Below, piece after piece: positions 8,575 through 16,937 of a DNA stretch of 64,000 bases. The stretch's first letter is position 1. Every line of letters begins with the position of its first letter. The notes beneath the pieces are model-generated. The model did not search any database. It was given only the letters and a program-made list of their open reading frames with translations, and was not told where the DNA came from. The stretch comes from Dyadobacter sp. SG02 (lineage in GTDB: Bacteria > Bacteroidota > Bacteroidia > Cytophagales > Spirosomataceae): assembly GCF_900109045.1 (NCBI RefSeq), contig NZ_FNYL01000001.1, forward strand, positions 186,001 to 250,000, given 5' to 3'. A program made the position numbers and the translations under genes.

Positions 8575-9546
8575 TTACTCCCAACGATCCAGCCCAAGTA
8601 ATTTCCTCCCCAGCTCACTCAACTCTGCCGTTTGATAACGCGTTTGCTCCCAATTCCTCGGGTCGCCCGGAAAAGCATAGCCTTGTGGCGCCTCCCGTTC
8701 GCGCCACGAGCGGATTCGCCATTGACGCAGAGCCTCGTCGTCTTCCTGCGCCGGCATCATGGCAATGTATTGCGCGAGGCGAACTTTGTCCTTGCTGCGG
8801 TTGGCTCGGATGCCGTGCGGCTGGGAACTGTTGAAAATCAGCAGGTCGCCCGCATTCATTTTCACCTTCACAATTTCAAAACCGGTAACGTCCGGCTGAA
8901 AATGGTTCCTATCCTCCGGCTGCGTCAATTTCCAGGTATCATATGTCCGGAACAGCTCCGGCACGCATTGAAAACCACCCATGTTTTCATCGTCCTGATC
9001 GGCCAACGCAAGCACGCCCTGTACATTTTGCGGCTTGGTTTCCGGGTCATAGTCCCAGTGAATGAACCCCTTATATTCAAATCCGGGCCGGAGCGGGAGG
9101 TTGAGGTTGGCGCGATCGATGGTAACCCAAAGCTTTTCGGTACCCCAAATGTCCGAGAATGCCTCATGCACTTTCGGATATTGACGATTATCCCACAGAT
9201 ACTGATGGTTATACACCTCCACCATGCCCGTGTTCGTGAGTTCTTTCATCTTCATTTCAGCCCGTGGGGGCGCATACCAGGTTTCGGGGTCGTTCGGGTC
9301 TTTTTCTTCAAACTCCCACAGGAAATCGGCCAGCCTTTTGACCTGCTCCTTCGGCACCGCATCCCTGATCACGATATAGCCATTGGTGATCCAAAAATCC
9401 CAGTCTTCCTCACTCAGTAACCTGAGCGGCTTGCCATTGCTTCTGTCATTCAGCCTGACGTTGCTCGATTTCGCGGTTGAAGGATTTCCCGGAATGTCTT
9501 CGTGTGCATTCGCAGGTGCCATAGTCGCCATTGTTTTCGCCTCCAT
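8575..9546 (-). CDS. Phytanoyl-CoA dioxygenase (PhyH) family protein
   Basis: 323 aa. The Fe(II)/2-oxoglutarate triad is visible: H163 and D165 in FIHWDYD and H244 in SSQPHGIRANR, with R256 in KVRLAQY a candidate 2-oxoglutarate anchor. The N-terminal region has the family's WDFWITNGYIVIRDAVP lead-in. It is probably a cytoplasmic hydroxylase of a small molecule; the substrate cannot be read from sequence. It is divergently transcribed from an AraC regulator 156 bp away, which suggests the regulator controls it. The first 40 residues are low-complexity, so the true start might lie slightly downstream (M6 or M9). Confidence 0.87.
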   Translation of the reverse strand: MEAKTMATMAPANAHEDIPGNPSTAKSSNVRLNDRSNGKPLRLLSEEDWDFWITNGYIVIRDAVPKEQVKRLADFLWEFEEKDPNDPETWYAPPRAEMKMKELTNTGMVEVYNHQYLWDNRQYPKVHEAFSDIWGTEKLWVTIDRANLNLPLRPGFEYKGFIHWDYDPETKPQNVQGVLALADQDDENMGGFQCVPELFRTYDTWKLTQPEDRNHFQPDVTGFEIVKVKMNAGDLLIFNSSQPHGIRANRSKDKVRLAQYIAMMPAQEDDEALRQWRIRSWREREAPQGYAFPGDPRNWEQTRYQTAELSELGRKLLGLDRWE

Positions 9547-9622
9547 GTCTATAATATTTTTTCATGATTGAATAAAACAAAACTAACAGACACGCACTTC
9601 GGTAACTACCGCTGCAATTGCC

Positions 9623-9630
9623 TATTTTTG
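9623..9630 (+). promoter_or_regulatory. Candidate -7 box for the AraC gene
   Basis: TATTTTTG matches the Bacteroidota -7 consensus TAnnTTTG. No good -33 TTTG is found at the usual spacing. A transcript starting just downstream would exclude the longer open frame from 9568 and supports the ATG at 9703. Confidence 0.4.
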
Positions 9631-9702
9631 CTCTCCATTGATAAAATATGCTCACCAAATACAACCTACTGGCAAACAAGGAACAATTATGCGTATTACC
9701 AG

Positions 9703-10545
9703 ATGAAAATCATCCGTGAAGACATCCATCCCGATCAGGGTAGCTCGTTCAAGATCCTGTTAACACCTGGCCTGAACGATACCTTCCTCTGGCATCTCCA
9801 CCCAGAGTACGAAATCGTATATGTCGAGGGGTCGGGCGGGACGCGCCACGTGGGCTCGCATACGTCCGTGTATGAGGGAAGCGACCTCGTTTTTATCGGC
9901 CCGAACATCCCCCACCTGAACTTCGACTACGGCGTGCGTACGCAATGCGAGCAGGTGATCTTGCAGATGCGGGAGGATTTTCTGGGTAAGGACTTTTTAC
10001 TCGCGCCCGAGCTGCAAAGCATCCGGAAGCTATTCGAAACGTCCCATCATGGGCTGTCGTTCTCTGGCGAAACCAAGCGTATTGTGGGAGAAAAACTAAA
10101 ACAAATGCCACTGCTGGCACCTTTCGAGCAATTACTGGCGCTTCTGGGCATTCTGAAAATCATGGCCGATTCTCCCGAAGTCATTGTGCTGAACCCCAGG
10201 CCTGTCGGCAGCAAATCCTTTCATAAAGAGCAGTGGCGAATGCAACATGTTTACGCCTACGTGGAAGCCCATTTCGATCGTACCCCGGACGTGAATGAAG
10301 TCGCGACCGCCGTAAACCTGACGACACCGGCATTCTGCCGGTTTTTCAAGGCCAACGCACGCATGACTTTCACCGATTTCGTGAACCAGTACCGCGTTAA
10401 CCAAGCCAAAAATCTGTTGCTCCAAGACCGCTCAGTTTCAGAAACATGCTTCGCGGTGGGATTCGAAAGCCTGTCCTACTTCAATAAACTTTTCAGGAAA
10501 ATAGTCGGTGAAAACCCGTCAGAATTCAAGAAACGGCATTTGTAG
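9703..10545 (+). CDS. AraC-family transcriptional regulator
   Basis: 280 aa from ATG 9703. The frame is open from 9568, but those residues look non-coding and precede the likely promoter. The N-terminal cupin sensor domain has FLWHLHPEYEIVYVEG, RHVGSHTSVYEGSDLVFIG-like strands and PNIPHLNFD. The C-terminal double HTH spans about 185-280, with DVNEVATAVNLTTPAFCRFF as the first and SVSETCFAVGFESLSYFNKL as the second helix-turn-helix, ending in NPSEFKKRHL. It sits divergent from the PhyH dioxygenase and probably regulates it in response to a small ligand. Confidence 0.92.
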   Translation: MKIIREDIHPDQGSSFKILLTPGLNDTFLWHLHPEYEIVYVEGSGGTRHVGSHTSVYEGSDLVFIGPNIPHLNFDYGVRTQCEQVILQMREDFLGKDFLLAPELQSIRKLFETSHHGLSFSGETKRIVGEKLKQMPLLAPFEQLLALLGILKIMADSPEVIVLNPRPVGSKSFHKEQWRMQHVYAYVEAHFDRTPDVNEVATAVNLTTPAFCRFFKANARMTFTDFVNQYRVNQAKNLLLQDRSVSETCFAVGFESLSYFNKLFRKIVGENPSEFKKRHL

Positions 10546-10651
10546 TTAAAAATGATGATATTTTTAAAATCATTAGTTTGATATTTAAAATATCTTTATT
10601 ATTTTTACAAGTGAAATTTTTATCGCAAAAATTTTATTACACTTCATCAAC

Positions 10652-11299
10652 ATGAAATCTATTCACTTCAACAACAACGATTTGAGTACGATCAGGAATA
10701 TCCGGGAGCATCTCTACGAGTACCTCCTGGTATTTTCCTGTGATCCGGTAACCGAAGCCGCGATCGGGAGCGTCAAGCAGTATTTCCAAAAGGCTTACGG
10801 CTGCGAGCAGGCGGCCCATCTCCGCCCCCACCTGACGCTCTTCAACTGCATTATCCATGAATACAAACTCGACCGGGTTATTCAGGGTTTTGAAAAGGTT
10901 GCCCGGCACATTACCCCATTCCGCATCGAGCTGGACGGTTTCAACAAGTACGAGGGCGGTACCTTTTATGTCGATCTCGAAGAAGGTTCGTCACAACAGG
11001 TTAACCGGCTGGTCAAAACACTTAAAAATGAAACGGTTGACCACCTCTCCAAATGGGCCTCAGGCGAATTCCGGTTCTGCACGGATCCCCACGTCACCGT
11101 CGCCCGCAGGATGACACCCATGCAGGTAAACAGCGCAGCCAAAGAATGGATGTACAAAAAATTTCATGCATCGTTCCGCGTCACCGAAATGATCCTGCTT
11201 AAAAGGTCGCTCATCAGCGGCTCCAAATGCCGGGAAATCGCGCGCATGCCATTACTCGGCTTGCCGGATCAGGCGGTTGTGCAAGCGAGTTTGTTTTGA
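10652..11299 (+). CDS. 2H phosphoesterase / 2'-5' RNA ligase-like protein
   Basis: 215 aa. The two HxT/S signatures of the 2H superfamily are present: H60-L-T62 in RPHLTLF and H147-V-T149 in PHVTVARR, about 87 residues apart as expected. Members hydrolyse or form 2',3'-cyclic or 2'-5' phosphodiester bonds in RNA or nucleotides. The exact substrate is unknown. It is preceded by an AT-rich 106-bp region containing GATATTTAAAATATC, a palindrome that could be regulatory. Directly downstream lies a broken Fic gene. Confidence 0.85.
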   Translation: MKSIHFNNNDLSTIRNIREHLYEYLLVFSCDPVTEAAIGSVKQYFQKAYGCEQAAHLRPHLTLFNCIIHEYKLDRVIQGFEKVARHITPFRIELDGFNKYEGGTFYVDLEEGSSQQVNRLVKTLKNETVDHLSKWASGEFRFCTDPHVTVARRMTPMQVNSAAKEWMYKKFHASFRVTEMILLKRSLISGSKCREIARMPLLGLPDQAVVQASLF

Positions 11300-11318
11300 A
11301 AGGTTGGACGTATATTAA

Positions 11319-11561
11319 TTAGCGATCAGACAACAGACTGCGAAAACTCACGCAGAGCTGCTTTTCATACATCCTTTTCGGGAAGGAAACGGCCGAACGG
11401 CCCGGGTACTCGCTAATTTAATGTTTAGGAGATCAGCGCTGGAACCTCCTGATTGGGGTAAGTTGAATAGCGGAAAATATGAGCAATATATTTCAGGTGT
11501 TCAGCAAGCCGCATCCAGACGTTACAATTTAATGGTCAAACTTTTCCTTGATCTTTTGTGA
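11319..11561 (+). pseudogene. Remnant of a Fic-family AMP transferase
   Basis: This frame, bounded by stops at 11316 and 11559, encodes about 80 residues. They include HAELLFIHPFREGNGR then TARVLANLM, an intact Fic motif HxFx(D/E)GNGRxxR (from 11370), and a C-terminal stretch ending QAASRRYNLMVKLFLDLL. The whole N-terminal half of a Fic domain is missing and no start codon precedes the motif, so the gene is truncated. The break lies in the 20 bp after the RNA-ligase-like gene. Fic proteins AMPylate target proteins and often act as toxins. It is too short to fold as a full Fic domain. Confidence 0.82.
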
Positions 11562-11703
11562 GCTCTGACATCACCTTTTGAAGAGATTTTTGTGCATCCT
11601 GTTCTGAAATCAACATCCCTTCAATCCTGGCCGATGCGATAGCAGCCTTCATTATTGCTTGCTGCATTGTCGTATTCGGCGCTTTAAAAGGTTTGTTTTT
11701 CAT
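11536..11703 (-). CDS. 55-aa peptide with Fic-inhibitor-like SxxxEG motif
   Basis: ATG at 11703, stop at 11536. The peptide starts MKNKPFKAPNTTMQQAIMKA and continues AIASARIEGMLISEQDAQKS. SARIEG fits (S/T)xxxE(G/N), the inhibitory helix motif of class I Fic antitoxins such as VbhA. It lies on the opposite strand, with its 3' end overlapping the Fic remnant by 26 bp, so the two are convergent rather than in the usual antitoxin-toxin operon. It is either a surviving antitoxin or a small helical protein of an unrelated kind. Composition and codons look like a real gene. Confidence 0.6.
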   Translation of the reverse strand: MKNKPFKAPNTTMQQAIMKAAIASARIEGMLISEQDAQKSLQKVMSELTKDQGKV

Positions 11704-12022
11704 CTCTTAAGTTTTATGTTATTAGTATCCAATTTACAATATTCATTATGGACTTCCAAAAACTATTCCATAGGATATTGATACCGGCAGATTAGCAAAG
11801 ACCTATTAAATACCGGCATGCATTTACAGCTTTGACGAGGGCAAAACAGGTTCGCCTCGTTCACTTGCAACGTGTACCCATATTCGACTAACAAAATGAT
11901 TAGGCGCGACCTTTTAGGTCAGGCTGACGTGGTTATTTCGTATCTTCGGCTATCGGTCAACGGCGTTTCGGGGATGATTTTCGAGCGCCGGGAACCGGTA
12001 GCCTAAATCCTAACCACATTTT
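11704..12022. other. Intergenic region, no gene seen
   Basis: 319 bp without a credible ORF. It should hold the promoter of the gamma-glutamyltransferase-like gene; TATCTTCG at 11941-11948 is a weak -7 candidate. TACCGGCA occurs twice (near 11782 and 11811), meaning unknown. Confidence 0.4.
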
Positions 12023-13894
12023 ATGAAACCAAAACTCCTTTTACGCTCGACGATCGGACTGATGCTTTGCGGCCTGAGTGCCTTTTCACAGTCTTTCAAC
12101 AATTTCCCGGTTACTACCCAAAAACCGCCGCTGCACGGCAAACACTGGATGGGAATTACGGGCAAGCCACTGGCCGCAACGGCCGGAACGATGATTTTCA
12201 GCAAGGGCGGCAATGCTATCGATGCCTCGTGCGCGATGCTCGCGGCTACGTGTACAATGTGGGATGTACTCAGCTGGGGCGGTGAAACGCAGGCATTGAT
12301 TTACAATCCCAAGACTAAAAAGGTCATTGCGATTAATGCAATGGGCGTCGCTCCGACGGGTGCGACGGCTGATTTCTTTAAAAACAAAGGCATGAAATAT
12401 CCGCCGGAATATGGCCCGCTCGCCGCTACCACACCCGGTACACCCGGAGGCCTGATGACCATGCTGGCAGAATACGGTACGATGAGCCTGAAAGAGGTTC
12501 TTGCACCGGCAATGCAAATGGCCGATGGCTATCCGATCGAAGCGCAAACGGCCAATTCCATCGAAAGAGGCAAGGACCAAATCAAGAAATGGCCTTACTC
12601 CACCAAGGTATTCCTGCCGCATTTGGGCCAGAAACGGGAGGCGCCGGATGCCGGAGAGATTTTTGTGCAAAAAGACCTGCGCGCGACTTTACAAAAACTC
12701 GTAGACACTGAGCAACAGGCTTTGAAAAGTGGCAAAAACCGAAAGGAGGCTATTTACGCAGCCTATGACCGGTTCTATAAAGGCGACATCGCCAAAGAAA
12801 TCGCGCGGGGCTGCCAGGAGCAGGGCGGACTCATTACCGAGCAGGACATGGCCAACTGGAAAGTAAAGATCGAAGAGCCGCTGATGACGAATTACAAGGG
12901 CATCGAAGTTTATAAAATGCAGCAATGGACGCAGGGGCCGGTGATGTTGCAAGCATTGAATATGTTGGAAAAACTCGATCTGAAAGCCATGGGATACAAT
13001 TCTTCGCGTTATGTGCACAGTTTGTACCAGGTCATGAACCTTGCCTTTGCCGATCGGGACTTTTACTATGGCGACCCGGCATTCGCGCCAGAAGAGCCGA
13101 TGAAGGGGCTGCTTTCGAAGGAATATGCGAAAGAAAGATTAAAGCAGGTAAACTGGGAGCGTAACGATGCGAAGGTGCTTCCGGGCGACCCCTACCCTTT
13201 TGAAGGTAAAAAGAATCCTTTTACGGAGCAGATCAAGAGCTGGGGCAATTTTCAGGCGTCGTTGAACCGTAATGCAAACGGCCTCGACGAAAAGTTCATG
13301 GAAGAATTCACGGCAGGCACGACCTCAGTCGAGGCAGCCGACGAAGAAGGCTGGGTGGTGAGTATCACACCCAGCGGCGGATGGGTACCTGCTTGCATTG
13401 CGGGTAACACGGGCGTGGGCCTGAGCCAGCGTATGCAGTCGTTCGTGCTGGATGCGCGCGAGAACCCATTCAATGTAGTGGAACCAGGCAAAAGGCCGAG
13501 GGTTACCCTCACGCCCAGCCTCGCGATGAAGGATGGCAAGCCATTCCTGTCGTTCGCCAAACAGGCCGGCGACGAGCAGGATCAGCTGCTGCTGCAATTC
13601 TTTTTGAATGTGGTCGAATTTGGAATGACGGTACAGGAAGCGACGGAAGCTCCGAGTTTCAAGACCTTACAAATGTACGCCAGCTTCGGCGAGCACGAAA
13701 AAGATCCGGGAGGATTGATTTTAAACCAATCCATGCCGGACTGGACACGGAAGGAGCTCTCCCGTATGGGTTACAAGCTAAGTTACCAGCCCCGGACCAG
13801 CGGCCCGATCAACGCCATTTATTTCGACTGGCAGCACGGCAGCTTCTGGGGAGGTTCGAGTAACCATGGTGAAGACTATGGCTTTGGATGGTAA
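12023..13894 (+). CDS. Gamma-glutamyltransferase-family protein, secreted
   Basis: 623 aa with a signal peptide (MKPKLLLRSTIGLMLCGLSA, then FSQ). The family start GKPLAATAGTMIFSKGGNAI and DAS, the AMGVAPTGAT and TTPGTPGGLM segments and VMNLAFADRDFYYGDP are clear. Family members self-cleave before a Thr that becomes the N-terminal nucleophile. Here T433 in AGTTSVEAAD is the candidate, but the usual TTHxSVVD is altered, and the later PGGS substrate loop reads QAGDEQDQ. It is periplasmic or secreted. It may act on gamma-glutamyl amides other than glutathione, or as a divergent amidase. Single gene. Confidence 0.85.
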   Translation: MKPKLLLRSTIGLMLCGLSAFSQSFNNFPVTTQKPPLHGKHWMGITGKPLAATAGTMIFSKGGNAIDASCAMLAATCTMWDVLSWGGETQALIYNPKTKKVIAINAMGVAPTGATADFFKNKGMKYPPEYGPLAATTPGTPGGLMTMLAEYGTMSLKEVLAPAMQMADGYPIEAQTANSIERGKDQIKKWPYSTKVFLPHLGQKREAPDAGEIFVQKDLRATLQKLVDTEQQALKSGKNRKEAIYAAYDRFYKGDIAKEIARGCQEQGGLITEQDMANWKVKIEEPLMTNYKGIEVYKMQQWTQGPVMLQALNMLEKLDLKAMGYNSSRYVHSLYQVMNLAFADRDFYYGDPAFAPEEPMKGLLSKEYAKERLKQVNWERNDAKVLPGDPYPFEGKKNPFTEQIKSWGNFQASLNRNANGLDEKFMEEFTAGTTSVEAADEEGWVVSITPSGGWVPACIAGNTGVGLSQRMQSFVLDARENPFNVVEPGKRPRVTLTPSLAMKDGKPFLSFAKQAGDEQDQLLLQFFLNVVEFGMTVQEATEAPSFKTLQMYASFGEHEKDPGGLILNQSMPDWTRKELSRMGYKLSYQPRTSGPINAIYFDWQHGSFWGGSSNHGEDYGFGW

Positions 13895-13925
13895 TCCCTG
13901 AAATGCATTGATATGCATATAGTTT

Positions 13926-13970
13926 CAATTGGCGTAGGGTTGTTTTTACCAAATAATCCTACCCCAATTG
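13926..13970. terminator. Long inverted repeat between convergent genes
   Basis: CAATTGG-GTAGG (13926-13938) pairs with CCTAC-CCAATTG (13958-13970), 12 bp with one mismatch and a 19-nt loop. It overlaps the stop of the VOC-GNAT gene and lies after the transferase gene. There is no clear T-run, so termination is only a guess. Confidence 0.4.
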
Positions 13971-14795
13971 AGTTTGATCGATCATGCGGATCATGCCAAA
14001 AGCTTCGCCAAAGCCTGTTTGCTGATAAAATGGTGCCAGCCCGGCCCCTGTAAAGAGTCCTACCAGAGATCCCTGAGGCGCATTTGCATCCAGCCAGCAC
14101 TTTACCTCCCTCATCACGGTCGAGCCAACCTGCTTTCGTTGCCAGTCGCGGTGCACCATCACATCCTTGATATAGAAAAAGCTGAGCCCGTCTCCCAATA
14201 CCAGTGCGCAGCCTATCACCTCGCCGGTTTCCGTATCTTCGGCAACTGCCGTGAAAAGTGTCGCGTCCAGCTTTTGTTGAAGAACATCGTCCGATTGTGT
14301 GCCCGACCAGCCCACCGACTCCGCGAGCTTGCGGTACTCGGCAGGTGTAAGCGCACGACCCATAACCCTGACATTAGCTGGTAGAGACTGCGATTTGCTT
14401 TCACCGCCGGAAGTAGCGGGCGCGGCGAAAGTAATGTAGTTGCCGTTGAGATCCCTGACAACATATTCCACAAAACCCCAGGGCTGCTTTTCCAATTGCA
14501 TCACAATTTCCGCCTTTCGGTCCTGATGCAGCTGATACAGTTCCCTGATATTTTTGACCCTGACCCACACACATTGTCCTCGCATTCGTTCGGCCGCCTC
14601 GCTATTCGCCGAAAACTGAATGAATGCTCCATGCCAGGAAACACCTCCATGGTTCGGTGGTGTCCCCCAGGTCCAGTGCCCGGGAAAACCCAGCACTTCA
14701 TGCCAGTATTTGACGGTTTCGGCTACGTCCTTAACCGACAACACCGGTTCGGCGTGAGAAATGAACGGCTCGGGTTTATCGTCGGTGGTTGGCAT
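13959..14795 (-). CDS. Fusion of VOC (glyoxalase-like) and GNAT acetyltransferase domains
   Basis: 278 aa. Residues 12-127 form a VOC module: AEPVLSVKDVAETVKYWHEV, LGFPGHWTWG, and VRDLNGNYITFAAPA closing the second half. After a short linker, residues 140-275 form a GNAT domain, with YIKDVMVHRDWQRKQVGSTV carrying the acetyl-CoA loop (RKQVGS) and FYQQTGFGEAFGMI at the end. VOC proteins bind metals or small ligands, including antibiotics; GNATs acetylate amines. The fusion suggests binding and modification of one compound, but the substrate is unknown. It lies 12 bp after the ankyrin gene on the same strand, so the two are probably co-transcribed. Confidence 0.85.
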   Translation of the reverse strand: MPTTDDKPEPFISHAEPVLSVKDVAETVKYWHEVLGFPGHWTWGTPPNHGGVSWHGAFIQFSANSEAAERMRGQCVWVRVKNIRELYQLHQDRKAEIVMQLEKQPWGFVEYVVRDLNGNYITFAAPATSGGESKSQSLPANVRVMGRALTPAEYRKLAESVGWSGTQSDDVLQQKLDATLFTAVAEDTETGEVIGCALVLGDGLSFFYIKDVMVHRDWQRKQVGSTVMREVKCWLDANAPQGSLVGLFTGAGLAPFYQQTGFGEAFGMIRMIDQTQLG

Positions 14796-14807
14796 GGATG
14801 ATAAGTT

Positions 14808-16433
14808 TTACAGCTTTAATAGTTCTAGTACCGCTTCATGCCCCCGCCTCTGCGCCCACGCATGCGGGACTGCCCACGGCTTATCGGCCGGTAAGTCTGG
14901 GTTGGCGCCCTTTTCGAGCAGGAATTGCACCATTTCCGTTTTACCGGCTTTTGCGGCCCAGCCGAGCGGCGTGGTGCAGTGCTGTTCGTCGATCGCGTCG
15001 ATGTCGGCACCGTGTTCGAGGAATATTTCCGCATTATGAATGTCGCCGCGCTCTGCAAAGCGGTGCAGCGGCGTAATGCCGAGCCAGTTTTTGAAATCAG
15101 GGTTCATACCGCGTTGAAACAGGAATTCTGTGAGCTCGCGGCTCTTGATGGCATCCTGCGGACCACGGCTTTGCACCCCAACCGCAATGCTTTTAGCGAG
15201 TTCAGGCTGGTAATGGAGCATCAGCCGCACGAAATCTTCGTGTCCCTGTCCTGCCGCACTTTCCAATGCGTATACATTATCGGCCAACGCCGGATTTGCT
15301 TTGAAAACTGCTGCGGCTGTCTGAATGTCGCCATAATGCGCCAGCAAATCCATGGAACGCGCCGCGCCGTAGGAACAGAGCAGGTTGATCATCGCCTTGT
15401 CGCCGCGTTCCAGGGCCGCCGTGAGCGTATCGGCGGAGCTTTCAACAGGAACGTTGGGATGCGCAGCGTGTTCCAGCAGCAATTTTACAATCTCAATATG
15501 ATTATAAACCACCGCCGAATGCAGCGCATGACCCATTGGCGCAATGCCCTCTTCCGGCAGATTAGGGTCCGCCCCCTTTTCGAGCAACAGTTTGACGATC
15601 GCCATCCGCCCGGCCATTGCCGCGTTTTTTAAAGGCGTACCAGAGCCCGCATAATAGGTAATGTATTCCGAAGGTTTGTTCGCCAGCGACGGGTCCAGGT
15701 CCAGCAACGTTCTCACCCTTGCCTCATCGCCCTTCAAGGCAGCCATACAAATATCTACATACGCGCCTTTGCCCACCAGATGCAGGTAAATATCGTTGGG
15801 TTTCCATTTCCAATCCTCCGGCACATCCCGCCAGCCTCGGTAGGAATAATCGCCGTTGGTGAGCTGGATCGGCCGGGCTCCATCCGGTCTCTTGGCATTG
15901 ATATCGGCCCCGCGTGCCAGCAGCGCGTCGATCATTTCGGGCTGGCGCGACATGGTAGCCCAGTGAATGGGTTGGTTACCTTCATCGTCGGTCGCGTGAA
16001 TGTATTCTTCGGAGCTATTCAGTAATGTTTTGAATGCATTAAAATCCCGGCTTCTGATTGCGGCGGCCATCTGTTTCCCGGCCTCCGAGCCTTTGTGGTG
16101 GTTCAATGCCCGTTCCAATAACTCTTCCATGGCATTAAACCCGCGATCGCGCGCCATTTGAATGAGCGTATCGCCGGTACCGGAATCCACAGGGCTCGCG
16201 CCGTGCTGCAAAAGGTATTCAGCCACTTTCAACTGGTCATTGGCCACTGCGAACGACATCGGCGTGCGATAGTCGTATGCGCCGCGCACGAGCGAGGAGT
16301 CTTTTACCAGTAGTTTTTTTACCTGTTCGAGGTCCCCGTCACGGGCCGCGCAGAACATTTGCCATACGTCGGTTCCGAGTCCGGTGGACCAGAACAATGT
16401 TTCCTCTTTTTGAAGCGCGGCCGGCTGAGTCAT
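14808..16433 (-). CDS. Ankyrin-repeat protein
   Basis: 541 aa made largely of ankyrin repeats, with recurring segments such as GNQPIHWATMSRQPEMIDAL, GRMAIVKLLLEKGADPNLPE, ITPLHRFAERGDIHNAEIFL and TPLGWAAKAGKTEMVQFLLE. There is no signal peptide or membrane helix, so it is cytoplasmic. Ankyrin repeats bind proteins; the partner is unknown. It is the first gene of a likely two-gene unit with the VOC-GNAT fusion 12 bp downstream. I see no added catalytic domain. Confidence 0.93.
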   Translation of the reverse strand: MTQPAALQKEETLFWSTGLGTDVWQMFCAARDGDLEQVKKLLVKDSSLVRGAYDYRTPMSFAVANDQLKVAEYLLQHGASPVDSGTGDTLIQMARDRGFNAMEELLERALNHHKGSEAGKQMAAAIRSRDFNAFKTLLNSSEEYIHATDDEGNQPIHWATMSRQPEMIDALLARGADINAKRPDGARPIQLTNGDYSYRGWRDVPEDWKWKPNDIYLHLVGKGAYVDICMAALKGDEARVRTLLDLDPSLANKPSEYITYYAGSGTPLKNAAMAGRMAIVKLLLEKGADPNLPEEGIAPMGHALHSAVVYNHIEIVKLLLEHAAHPNVPVESSADTLTAALERGDKAMINLLCSYGAARSMDLLAHYGDIQTAAAVFKANPALADNVYALESAAGQGHEDFVRLMLHYQPELAKSIAVGVQSRGPQDAIKSRELTEFLFQRGMNPDFKNWLGITPLHRFAERGDIHNAEIFLEHGADIDAIDEQHCTTPLGWAAKAGKTEMVQFLLEKGANPDLPADKPWAVPHAWAQRRGHEAVLELLKL

Positions 16434-16511
16434 GAGGTTGTGGATTCGATAAGGCTTATTTTTGCGGGAAGCGTTCGTGTAGTTAGCTATTTTTTGTATT
16501 AAATAAAAGGG

Positions 16512-16928
16512 ATGGATTCAATTGAAATTCAAAAAATTAAAGCGGATGACTTAATGGAAATCCGGCACCTGGTACTCTGGCCCGACAAGCCGCGTGAATT
16601 TGTAAAAGTACCTGAGGATGAAAGCGGTATTCATTTTGGATTGTACCTTAATGGCGCGTTGGTGTCGGTAATTTCGCTGTTCGCCGACGACGATCAGCGC
16701 ATAAGGTTCCGCAAATTCGCGACACTACCCGGCTTTCAGGGCAAAGGATTGGGCTCCAAACTTCTGCGACACGCCCTCACGTATGCGCAGGCGCACGGGT
16801 ACTCGTGCATATGGTGCGACGCCCGCACCGACGCGCTGGCGTTTTACGAGCGTTTTGGTTTCAAAAAGTTCTCAGAACCTTTTTTTAAGGAGCATATCGA
16901 GTATTACAAAATCGAGCGGGCGCTTTGA
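16512..16928 (+). CDS. GNAT-family N-acetyltransferase
   Basis: 138 aa, the normal size for a single GNAT domain. The acetyl-CoA motif A is RKFATLPGFQGKGLGSKLL (Q/RxxGxG/A) near residues 70-88, and motif B is AFYERFGFKKFSEPFF near 117-132. The start MDSIEIQKIKADDLMEIRHL is the usual first strand and helix. The substrate cannot be predicted. It is divergent from the ankyrin gene and convergent with the winged-helix gene. Confidence 0.9.
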   Translation: MDSIEIQKIKADDLMEIRHLVLWPDKPREFVKVPEDESGIHFGLYLNGALVSVISLFADDDQRIRFRKFATLPGFQGKGLGSKLLRHALTYAQAHGYSCIWCDARTDALAFYERFGFKKFSEPFFKEHIEYYKIERAL

Positions 16929-16937
16929 CCGAAGCAT

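Noticed and set aside
9568..9702. Extended N-terminus of the AraC regulator
   Set aside because: The segment contains the likely -7 box TATTTTTG and encodes a Cys- and Asn-rich stretch unlike cupin starts.
14925..15632. 235-aa rightward open frame opposite the ankyrin gene
   Set aside because: Antisense to an obvious repeat protein; its composition is that of a reverse-frame shadow.
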